Shown piece by piece: positions 10,510-21,066 of a DNA stretch of 64,000 nt; the first letter of the stretch is position 1, and the number at the start of each line of letters is the position of its first letter. Location of the stretch: the NCBI GenBank assembly GCA_027625915.1, contig JANTQA010000023.1, positions 14,074,001 through 14,138,000 of the forward strand. The letters are read 5' to 3'. Source of the DNA: Anaeramoeba flamelloides. Its lineage: Eukaryota; Metamonada; Anaeramoebidae. Position numbers and translations under genes: made by a program. The notes under the pieces are model-generated. The model saw only the letters and a program-made list of their open reading frames with translations, did no database searches and was not told the DNA's origin.

Positions 10510-13500
10510 ATTTTCTGAAAAAGAATGAATTTGAAAAAAGAAAAAAATGAAATTCAATATAACCAATACACGTTGGACTTGATTTTTTGCAAATAAAATT
10601 TCTGAAGAAATATTCCAAAATTTACCTTCTTTGATAGATTTTTCCTTCAAAATCTATTACATTTTTTACAAGACTCAGACGGATCTTTATTTCATTTACA
10701 TTCGATAAAATTTAAATTGTTTAAAAATCTTACCATTACAATTGAAAAAAGTTCGAAAATCTCTATCTTCAAAAAAACAGAACTGACCTGATTTAACCTT
10801 AGAAATATTTTACTATTAAGTGACTTTATTATTAAAGATATGTATTTTTATCAAAATAAAGATTCTGATCAGAGCAAATAAACGAAATCCAAAGATTTGG
10901 AATCGATGATTTGATTAAATTTTTGAGAAATCGGATTTGTGTCTCAGATTTGAATCTGTTTCTAGTCTTTTTTGAGTCCAATTCAATTTCTTATATGGCT
11001 TTGATCAAATTTAATTATTTTTCATGAAATTATTTTTTTTAAACGATTATTGTTTTCAAAAGTATGACTCAAACCGAAGTATTTTATAATTGATGATTAT
11101 AGGGTATGAGTGATCCCCTGATTTCAAAAGATACAAAAAAAAATTGAGGATAAAATATATAAACAAAGAACTACAAACATTTTCAACTTGAAAGCCAAAA
11201 TGGAAACATACCTAATTTCAATAATTATTTTTCAAACAAGAGAAACTGTAATAAAATTTTCTACTGGTAGTTGAATTTGAAATGGGACAATATTTTTACT
11301 CGACTTTCTTATTTTTCTGGACAAATAGAGAGTTTGAAGAAGTAGGTTGGAGTTTAAACACTTTATTTGAAAAAGGAAATTTAAAATGAACTGAAAATTA
11401 ATCCTATTTGAAATTCAAAAACCAGTAATATTTAAAAATTATTATTTGAAACTTGGAAGAACAACTATTATGTGAATTATGTTTTTATCCTAAGTTTACT
11501 TACTAACCATTGGGAATTTAAAAGGTTGGGAGATTTTTATTAGGTTTCTATTTATCTCACTTTTTTTCACAATTTAAGAGAATAAGAATTATTAGTTTTA
11601 TTAGAATTACCAATTTACTAATTTGATCGATGTAATTCCTCTTAACCAAAAACTTTAGTACCAAATTTTTAATACTCGATAAAAATTTGTTGTGACTCTA
11701 TTGTTATAAACTATTTTGTAAAAAAATTAAGTAATACTGAGAAATTGATTAAAATGTTTATAACTTTTATTTACTTTTTTCTAAACAAGATAATTTTTTT
11801 ATGAAATTATTAAGAAAGAAGGTTATTTGTTCGAAAGACTAAGAAAACTTGTACATTGGCTGTAAAAAGGATTGTTGTTGGAAGAAAAAAATATTTGAAA
11901 GTTTTTTTTCAAGATCACAAAAAATGGAAATAAAATTTTTTTTTTTTTTTTTTTTTTTTGAATTTAACAATATATCGAGATGTTAAGTAATTATTTCTTA
12001 TAAAAATAATCTAAAAATAGAAAAAATTCTAATTTCAAATATCTTTTGTAAATCAAAATTTATAATCAATTATTATTTTTCAAACTTTCAATTTTTATAT
12101 GTATTTATATTTTTAGTCCACCAGTTGATAACAATAGAACATTATTTATCTTTTAAAAATAAATATGTTAATAATATATATATATATATAATTATTCAAA
12201 TAATGATATGTAATTTGAATTATAATCCTTTTTATTTTTGTTTTTTTTTTTTCTGTTTTTTTGATGCAAACTAAAAAAAGAAAACTAGAAAAATTGAGAA
12301 ATATAATTATTTCTTTTTTATTTAGAAGGAACATAATTTAATTCGATTTATATAAAATAGTAATTTTGTACATGTTAAGAAAAGTCCTATATTACCTTGT
12401 AACCTAGGCAAAAATAATGATTGTTGATATTTTTTAGATTTTTTTTATTTAAGAAAATACTAATCAATTTTTTTTTTTTTTTTTTTTTGATTGTCTATGA
12501 CTACACCAAGATTTCAAAATTAAATGATAATACAAATTATGGAATCTTTTATTATTTTATTTATACAGAATTAATGCTGTGAACTGATATAAAGTAAATT
12601 TCAATTAAAACCACAACAATCTACACCACCGCAAATCTTGTTTAATTTTCCCTTTTAATTCTTTTTTTTTAAATTCGGCTTTAATGTACTATAAAAAAGG
12701 AATGGGAGTCCATAAATAACAAAAAAGTCAAAAAGTAAACTACATAAAAGTAAAAAAAAAAAAATAGGATTCTTATGAAATTGTTTTTTTGAAAAAATAA
12801 ATTAAAGAAAAGTTTGGATAGGTGTTTTTTATTATTATTATTATTAAACTTATAAACTTTAATAGAATTGAACAAATATACTAACCTGGAATATTAAATT
12901 GAAAAAAAAAATTATCCTTTTATATAAAAAAACAAAATATAATTAAATCTGATTTGTAATCCACTTTTAAATGATCATAAATACATTAAAAACTTGATAT
13001 TTCTAAAATTATAAAAAATAAAACCATAAACTAAAAAAAGAGTGTCACAATATTGAAAAGTATATTAAATTCTTTTATTATTGAAATTTCGCTGAGAAAA
13101 AAGTTAAAAATGAGATTTTTTTGTTAATAAATACATTCATTTTTAAACACAGTACATCCAAGAATTAAGTAACGTTAATTGGTATTTTTTAAGATCTTTT
13201 TTTTTTTTTTGGATTGATTTTTTTAAAAAAAAAAGTACTAAAAAAAGAAAAGAGGATCGAAAAAACAAAAATAGAAAAGAAAAAGAAAATAATTTTGATC
13301 TAAAAAGTGAAAATTTTATTTTAAGAAGAAAAGAAAAAGAAAAAGAAAAAGAAAAAGAAAAAGAAAACAAAAGAAAAGCAAAAATTTGAAAAACTAAAGA
13401 AAAACAAACAATTTTAAAATTAGAAAAAAAGATCCTGATCCAAAAATTTGAAATTATTTTTTTGATAAGAATATGGGATTAAACTCTCAAAAACAACTTC

Positions 13501-14321
13501 CTAAATCATTATAAATTGAGCTGAAATTTTGGAAAATTTAAATTAATCTTATCTAAAAAATGAATTGTTTTGGAATATGTCAGTGGATTTTATTTCATAT
13601 AAACACATTTGTGAACATTTTTTTACCCCTATACAATGCTTTTTTATTGTTCTTTTTAACTTTTTTAAAAATCTTAACCAACATCAAAATTTGAGTTAGA
13701 AAAAATGTAATGGAGACCTTAGATAGACTATATTTTTTTCTATTTTTTTCATTATGGGACTATAAAGTTCAAAAATGGGTAACTAAATAAAAAAAAAGTC
13801 ACAAGATGGTGGTATTTTATTTTAATTCTTTTCAATGAATTTGTTGAAATGGTTTCTTGAAAGAAACACAAATTTTTTCTTTTAAGAATTTGAAAGGATT
13901 TTTTTTTTTTTTTTATTCTAGTTTTGTTCAAAAAAAAAAAATTTATTGGTTAAAAACCTTTAGGGATCCATTTTCTTTTCAAGAATTAACTTCAAAATCA
14001 TTATTTTCTCTTTTGTTTTGAAAAGTTAAAATGTCTTAGAGATCTTCTGGAAGTGATCGATTTAAATCTTGATAACTTGTCTTAAAAACAACTACAGACA
14101 ATTTTTTTTAACCACACATAACCTTCCATGAATAGATAACAAAGAAATCTGAAATTTTTTCCAAAATTTGCAAAAAACACAACAATATTTAAATTAAAAA
14201 GATTTTAAGAATTTATTTTTTTTTTCTTTTCCTCAAATTGTTTCTTATCTTTTTTTTTTTTCGAACAATTATTTTTTTTGCTCTTTTTTTTTAGTTGAAA
14301 AAAAAAAAAAAAGATAAATTT
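10510..14321. other. Intergenic region between Rab and the N/Q-rich gene
   Basis: This is the shared 5' flank of two divergently transcribed genes. It contains repeat R3 copy 2 (about 12890-13545), long T tracts near 11938-11959 and 12470-12488, and an AAAAAG tract at 13331-13366. No coding exon or recognisable core promoter element was found. T-tracts directly upstream of the 14322 start are typical of A/T-rich protist promoters but are not diagnostic. Confidence 0.55.
12890..13545 (+). repeat. Dispersed repeat R3, copy 2
   Basis: Diverged direct copy of about 3180-3790. It shares 'aaaataaaaccataaactaaaaaa', the 'aagatcttttttttt' block, the poly-purine AAAAAG region and 'cattataaattgag'. 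No open reading frame other than the poly-Phe/Ser shadow of the hexamer tract. Confidence 0.55.
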
Positions 14322-16265
14322 ATGATGATCAATAAACAACGAACAACGAACCAACAAATCGCTTTACAAAATATTTTAAATTATAAAATATCACAGCCTA
14401 ACAAAACAAAATTTGACAACTTCTTAAACAAAACCTTCAATGCTGAATCACCGCTCTTTTCAAAGCTCAAAAAGGGGCTGGAAAAGGGGCTCATGGAAAA
14501 AGATCCGATTGAAGAAGAACCGATCCTTACAGGTTCAATTTTGAAAAGATCTTTCAAGCAAAGAGCACAAAGAGTTAAATCTTGTATTATTCTCAATACA
14601 CCAAAAAAAAATCATACCGACCAAACCGAAGAAACAAAAGAAAATAACAAAAAACAAACTGTTAAAGTTGTCCGATCGCTCAAAAGAAGGAAAAACAAAT
14701 TTATTACTTCTTCGCAAGAAAGCACCCAAGCAAAACGAAATGTTCATTGTATAAATTTTACCAGCCATTCACAACCAAATTCTCACACAAATCAACAAAA
14801 TAATCAACAAATCATGATCCAAAAATATTACAGCCAACCACAAAAACGGTTTCGAACACCAAACAACTTAAGCCGAGACAAGTTGAGGAAAATGCTTTTT
14901 ATGTGTCCCACATATCCTGTTACAAAACACAAAAAAAATACTAATATGGATCCGCTTGCAAGAAAGCGATCATACCTCCAAAAAAAGAGTGTTTCTAAAA
15001 GACTAAGGTTTAATGACAAAGTAACAACAAACTCTTCAAATTTGATTCATAGCAACCGATCGAAAAGGGATCTTTTTGAACAAATGATTTTAATAAACAA
15101 AAACAGCAATAGCAACATCAAGAATTATAACATTAACAATGGCAAGAATTATAATCACAGCCAAAGGCCAACCAATAAAAACAATTGTTTTGTTTCAAAT
15201 AGACACAAACCACAATTAATATTTAAAAGACCAAAACCGAAAAAGAATTTTGTCAAAAAAAAAACACAAATAAACTTGCAAAATAAAATATTTTATAATG
15301 ATCCAAAATCCAGACAGGTGATCGAAACAATTCCGCAATCCAACTTAAAGAATCAAATTTTAAAAAAGAATTCGAATTCCCCATCAAAGGTAGAATTGTT
15401 CAATTATAATCCGAACTCACCATCACCAATGAAAAGAAAGAAACGATCAGCTTTTCGAAAGCCATTAAATTTCACATTTAAAAAGCCCATACCCGTAAAA
15501 AGAAATAACCAAAAAGAAAAAGAATTGCAAAATAGTCAAATTACCCTTGGAAATATAGCACAAGAGAAAACAGAGTTCAATTTTCCAAAAGATAGAGAAA
15601 ACAAAAACGAAAAGGAAGCCATAAGAAATGAAAAAAACCAAGCCAAAGCCCAAACAACGGAAAAAGAAAAAAACAATAATAACAACTCTCAAAGAAAAAC
15701 AAATCTTTTAATTGATGGCAACAATCAAAATATTAATTTAAATAACAACAAGATTATTATAAGTACCAATCAAAAAAACACAAATAATGATATTGAAAAA
15801 AAGAAACACCAAATACCAAAATTAGAAATTACCTTTAATGAAATTGAAAAGGAATCTGACAACTTGAATGAAAACAGAAATAAGGATGACAAAGAAATAC
15901 AAAAAGCAAAAGGAAAAGGCAATCTTGTTCAAAATCAAAATAATTCAATTTCAAATATTGGAAATAATAATGTCAATATTAATAGCAACTCAAATATTCA
16001 ATCATGTAATAAATTATCAAAATTTGAAAATTTTGTAAAAGATCGAAAAATGTCTATTGAATTCCCAGAATTTTATAAAGAGTTTGATAATAATAAATCT
16101 TTTTATGATTGTTACTTGAAGAATTTATTTAATAACCAGCCTTTAAAAAAAAAAAAATTTCTTAAAAAAATTCCAAAAATACCAAAAAAATTTTTAATTA
16201 GACTTGCAAAAAATCCTTTAAAATATACTTATTCGATTGACAAAAGGAAATTAATTTTAAATTAA
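14322..16265 (+). CDS. Basic N/Q/K-rich hypothetical protein, 647 residues
   Basis: A single long frame from ATG 14322 (immediately followed by a second ATG) to TAA 16263-16265. The frame is open a few codons further up, but only from TTG through a poly-A run. I do not recognise a conserved domain. The protein is strongly basic and low in complexity. Residues up to about 120 are less biased and hold several RSxKR/RRKxK clusters. The middle is rich in Asn, Gln and Lys with repeated KKKxK patches, and a stretch of NNN and Ser follows. The C-terminal 80 residues look more ordered (…FPEFYKEFDNNKSF…, then a Lys/Pro/Phe-rich tail). KRLRF near residue 235 resembles a PP1-docking RVxF motif, but such short motifs arise by chance. 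Base composition is richer in C than the flanks (many CCA, CAA, ACA codons), which supports real coding. A nuclear or nucleic-acid-associated role is inference only. A TTTTTTTTTAG just upstream could be a 5' UTR splice acceptor. Confidence 0.65.
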   Translation: MMINKQRTTNQQIALQNILNYKISQPNKTKFDNFLNKTFNAESPLFSKLKKGLEKGLMEKDPIEEEPILTGSILKRSFKQRAQRVKSCIILNTPKKNHTDQTEETKENNKKQTVKVVRSLKRRKNKFITSSQESTQAKRNVHCINFTSHSQPNSHTNQQNNQQIMIQKYYSQPQKRFRTPNNLSRDKLRKMLFMCPTYPVTKHKKNTNMDPLARKRSYLQKKSVSKRLRFNDKVTTNSSNLIHSNRSKRDLFEQMILINKNSNSNIKNYNINNGKNYNHSQRPTNKNNCFVSNRHKPQLIFKRPKPKKNFVKKKTQINLQNKIFYNDPKSRQVIETIPQSNLKNQILKKNSNSPSKVELFNYNPNSPSPMKRKKRSAFRKPLNFTFKKPIPVKRNNQKEKELQNSQITLGNIAQEKTEFNFPKDRENKNEKEAIRNEKNQAKAQTTEKEKNNNNNSQRKTNLLIDGNNQNINLNNNKIIISTNQKNTNNDIEKKKHQIPKLEITFNEIEKESDNLNENRNKDDKEIQKAKGKGNLVQNQNNSISNIGNNNVNINSNSNIQSCNKLSKFENFVKDRKMSIEFPEFYKEFDNNKSFYDCYLKNLFNNQPLKKKKFLKKIPKIPKKFLIRLAKNPLKYTYSIDKRKLILN

Positions 16266-17814
16266 TTGATATTAATATGGAAAACTTGTTTATTGTTATA
16301 TATATTAAGTCTTTTTTGATTAAAAAAAAAAAAAAAAAAAAAAAATCCTTAATATTTATTTTTATTTGCTAAATGATTATTTAAATTGTGTGAAATTAAA
16401 GTTAATCAAATAATTGTTTTCCAATTGAAAAATAATAATTTGTGATGTTTTACCCTTTTTTTTGTTTATTATTATTGTTATTCTTCTTATTATTATTTTG
16501 GACAAAATTTGTTCGAATTCAATTCAAAACTCTAATTCAAAAGTTTTGAAAAGAAAAAAATCTCATTAAATAAATTATAAGCAAAATTCCAAAATTTTGA
16601 ACCCAGTTAAAATTGTTTAAAATTATTCTCCAATTTTAGAGAGTTGTGGTATTGTTATTCTTTAAGTTTAATAAAATATTCTTTATTTTTTTGCTTTCAT
16701 TTCCTTTCTTCCAATTACTAAATCTTTTTGGTTAGATCGGGGATTTTTTTATCGAATTATTTAGAGAAAGTTAAAAGTTGAGTTTTTTAAATAAGAAAAA
16801 CGGAAATAATATTAGTTGATAGTATATAATCATTTGAATGATCAATATTTTTTTTCGAATTTCAAAACAATTTACAATTACTTTTTTTTATTTTTGCTCC
16901 TTTCATCATTTTGGATACCATTATTTTTTAATTTTCAGTTTTATTTTATTTTTATTTTTATTTATATAAAAAGGTTTATGCTTAAAAACATTAATATTGG
17001 TAATTGTAACATAGTCTAGGTTTACAAATTTGAGAATTTGAAAAAAGATTATCTTGTTAATGATGTGACGGTTTGTTAATTTGGTTCTTAGCTGATCGAT
17101 CTTTGGCTTGATATGGATTTTAATATTTGATTCACATAGGCTATTTTAAACAAATAATTTATTTTCTTTTTTGAAATCCTTTTTTATGGGTGTAAGGCTC
17201 ATATATTTATGGGTTCATTATCTAGATATTTAATTACTTTTCGTAATGTTTCCAATTCAAATTTATTGTAATTTGCCTTTAGAATATATTTGGTGAATGG
17301 TTTGAAAATTAAAAGTTTAATAACAGTCAAAAAGAATTATAAAAATAATAATAGAGTAAGAAATATATGACTTATCAAGTTTTTAATTTGGCTAGAAATA
17401 AATTTAAAATATTTTTTTTTTTCCAATTTTGAAAATTATTTTCAATAGTTTAATTAAAATTGAATGACAAAATTTATATTAACAATTAAATAAAAACATT
17501 TATTGTTACTTTCAGTAAATAGATTAAAGCTCGATATTATTTAAAAAGGGTATTTTTTTCTAGAATTTGTATATCATTTCCCAGTCGATGGGGGAAAGTT
17601 GTAGAAAGTGGATTAAATATGTTCACAGTTATTGAAAGGATATTAAAAGAATTTATTTATTTTAAAAATTTTATTTATTGAAAGAATTTTATCATTTTTT
17701 TGCATAAATTTGCATTTTTTTTTAATTTTTTTTTTTTTAGACTAATTTTTCTTTAAATTTTTTTCTTCTTTCAGGATCCAAAGCCATTTGGTAAAAAAGC
17801 GAACTATTAATATT

Positions 17815-18110
17815 ATTGAATAAGTAAAAATGATAGTAGAGAAATTTTATTGGTTACTCTAGGAATTTGATTTGATTTTAAAATGCAGATCAATATGAAC
17901 ATTGTTGTTTTTTCAATAACATTTCAGAAGAATTTGGGGTTTTCAAGTTTTTACGAATTTTATTGATTAATTAGTTATACATCAGATCAATATCAACTAT
18001 TTTTTTATGTGAATTATTTTACTTATTTCTTATTTGTTCTTCAAATGCCAATTTGAAAAATAATTATTATTTGAAAAAAAAAAAAAATAGTTGATCCCTT
18101 TGACTGGAGA
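17815..18110 (+). repeat. Dispersed repeat R5, copy 1
   Basis: One of four related copies (also about 30700-30990 +, 49580-49925 + and 59695-60045 -). Shared order: 'gtaaaaatgat…gtagaaaaat', 'attggttnctattgg', 'agatcaaaatgagcattgttgtttttc', 'gagtttttcaa', 'gatatcaactctcctttggtgtttattatt', then 'aaaaataattgatattt'. Terminal structure is not obvious. The copies are 70-85% alike by eye. Confidence 0.6.
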
Positions 18111-19286
18111 AAAGGTTATAATAATAGATAATCAATTTTTTGTCTTTTTTTTTTCTTTGATTCGTGAAAACTATTTCCGCCAATTCATATAGCGGGTTAG
18201 TGAGAAATAGAATTCAAAAAAAATTAATAAAAATTAAAATTAAAATAAGTACTTTTAAAATTATTCTCGAATTAAATCTAATGAAATCATTACAAATTTT
18301 CATTTTCAATTCAAATTCTGTATTTTTCTACACAATGAGTGCGATAAAAGTGACTTCTTCTCAAAATCAATTTTTATCAAAAATAAACTTAACAATATAG
18401 ATAATATATTATCAGGGGTGTATTTATTATATTTTGAAAAAAGTAGAAAAAGTAAAATTTTAAACTGCATTTATGATAATTGTTGAGAAAAGTTAACTTA
18501 AAAATAGTCACTTTTGAAGTTCATTATGTTAATTTTAGAAGAATTCTATGAATTAATATTGATTATAATATTTGGATTTAGATTATTATAGTAATAATAA
18601 TTTTTACAACACCCAATAAGATCAGATTTAGGGTATAAAATAATCAAAATATGGAAAAATTAAAAATATAATCACGTAGAAAAAAAATTATTTTCATAAT
18701 AAAGCCATTTTAAATAATAGAAAACTAGAATTTATATGAGGCTGTCAGAATTAAAATTTTTTTAGGTTTTCTTTTTTGAATAAAGCATAAAGTTATTTTA
18801 TAAAAAAATGCTTTCCCATATACCTTAACATCTTCACCACATTTGAAGGATGATTTTATCTCTTTATTAAAACAAAAAACTTTCAAAAAGTTTTAATTCT
18901 GAAATATTTTTCACTTTTTTAAGGGATTACCGTTTACAAAGTAGAAGTCTAATATTAAAGGAAGTTGCTATAAAATTTCAATCATATTAGTGAGTCATAG
19001 TTCAAATGTCTCGAAAAAAGGGATTTGGTCAAGTAGTAATATTTGTTGATCCCACCAATGAAAAATGATTCTTATCTTAGTCAAAAAAATAAACTATCTT
19101 TCATAATAATTGGCCCATTAAAAATCAAATTTTAAATAAAAATATTTTTAATAATTGAAGTTATCTATTATAATATAAAAATTTAGATTTTAATATTCAA
19201 TACTATACTCAAGAGATATTTATTTTTTTGTCTAAAAATAAAAGAAAAAAAAAGTAAAAAAAACTGTTAAAAAAAATATGGGACAT

Positions 19287-19454
19287 TTATTTTGAAAGAA
19301 GCATTACATGAAAAATAGACAATTTAAATAAGTAAAAAAACCCATTTATCGATTCTCCTTCCATTTGAATAACTAAATCTAATCTCTTTTTCATATTTGA
19401 AACCAAATTTTGCATTAATTCATCTGTTACTTCTTTTAAATTTTTCATTTTCAT
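19287..19454 (-). CDS. Possible small protein or exon, 55 residues
   Basis: From ATG 19454 the minus strand reads a charged helical segment (MKMKNLKEVTDELMQ…) through MKKRLDLVIQMEGES to a stop at 19287. The first ~40 residues look like coiled-coil coding sequence and use GAA, CAA and GAT codons unlike the surrounding DNA. The last ~15 are hydrophobic and may be intron read-through after a non-consensus donor. Upstream TTTTTTCAAAAG could be an acceptor, so this may be one exon of a split gene whose other exons I could not find. No family is recognised; KxDL-type or tethering-complex subunits have similar helices but nothing proves it. Confidence 0.22.
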   Translation of the reverse strand: MKMKNLKEVTDELMQNLVSNMKKRLDLVIQMEGESINGFFYLFKLSIFHVMLLSK

Positions 19455-21066
19455 TTTCCATTTTAACAAAACACTTTTGAAAAAATAAAAAAGAGAAAAA
19501 ATGATTTATTTGCAAACTTTTCATTGTGAGTGGAAAAACTTCAAAAGGATACAAAAGCAATTCATTATTCAAATGTAAGGTGGACCATTTATTATGAAAT
19601 TTAGTTTACAAAGAATTTTAGAAAAAGATTTAAATTATGCTAAGAAAATTTTAAATTGTGAATTATCAATATTCAGACTTCAAAGTTGCAAAATAGATTT
19701 CTTAAATTTATGTTGAAATGTTATTAGTTGTTCAAAAATTCAATTTTTTTTCAAAATTTAATAATTAATCCAATAGATTCTTTTGGTTAATTATTTCTGA
19801 AAGATTGGAAATATATTGATTTATAATTAGATTTTTAAAAAAAAACAAAAATAATCAGTTTTCTTGTTTTTTAGGTTTTATGATTACTAAGTTAATCTTG
19901 ACTTTGATAGAATTACAAAAATAATAACTTCGATAAGATCTAAATATTGGGTTTTAAACACACAACAATATAATAGTTGGAGTTTCTATTTTTAGATTTG
20001 GAAAAGTTATTATAAATTAATTTCCAAAATGAAAATGCTAAATTATATTTATTAGTAAAAAAACCTAATAATTTATTTTGAAATAATATTTAAAAATGAT
20101 TTTTTTTAAGATATATGAGCTAGGTGGATCTTGGTACCATTTATGCCAAATTACAATTCACTTTAATTATAGACAAATCTATGGTGAAGCTAATCCCTTA
20201 AAATAGAAAACTCGACATATGATTTAAAAAAGTCTTTACTTTTTTCAAACAATGTATTCAATCAGATTTATAATAGATGTTTTTGATCCGTCTAAATAAT
20301 CGATAACATATATGCTTTTCAATGAATTAGAACACCATTGAATGTATAGATTAATCTCTGGAAAACATGTCCTTTAACATCAAGCTTTTTGAGTGTTAAC
20401 ACTACTGTTATTTTTGAATTAAGAAAGAGATATTTGTTTTTAGATTACCAACTATTGATATTAATTGCTGAAAAAAAATCCAAGATCTTCAGAGGATCAT
20501 TTGATCATGATAATCTTGTGTTTTATTAATTTGTATCTCTTTACTATTGAAACTTTTAGATCAAATTGTTTTTTTTTTTAATTCAAAAAAAAAAACCGTA
20601 TTGGTTGTGATTGTCTTATCTCAAATGAATTTTTTTAAGATCTTGGGTTTTTTCAACACATGATTGACTGTTATATTTTTGGCAACTGGAAAGAAAAAAA
20701 TTCATTTCTTTATGGGAAAAAGACAGTATCCACTGATAACAATAAATACTCTAAATAATCTTTTTTGTGAATTAAATCCTTCAAAATCCGATACTCTCTC
20801 TAAAACAAAAATCTTACAACCTAATGTTGAAAAATGTTAACTAAAAGAAAATATATCATTAATTCTTACCAAATATTCTAAAGTCCTACAAAACTCACTT
20901 AGGATCTTAGAATCTTGGCAAACACTCCAAAATTGAAGAGACTCAATTCAAAAAATCATGAGAAACGGATAAAATACATATCATTTCATTTTCTCATTTT
21001 TTTTCCAACATAAACTAAAAAGTTTTTGCCTTGTGTTTTATTCAGAAAAAAAAAAAACAAAACCAA

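Larger units (their letters stand above)
16266..21066. other. Intergenic region with one dispersed repeat and one weak small frame
   Basis: 4.8 kb of A/T-rich DNA between two plus-strand genes. It contains repeat R5 copy 1 (about 17815-18110), a poly-A tract at about 16321-16345 and a possible small coding exon at 19287-19454 (-). Nothing else is recognised. Confidence 0.55.

Noticed and set aside
13143-13370. Phe/Ser-rich minus-strand frame
   Set aside because: It is a translation of the AAAAAG hexamer tract within repeat R3, not a gene.
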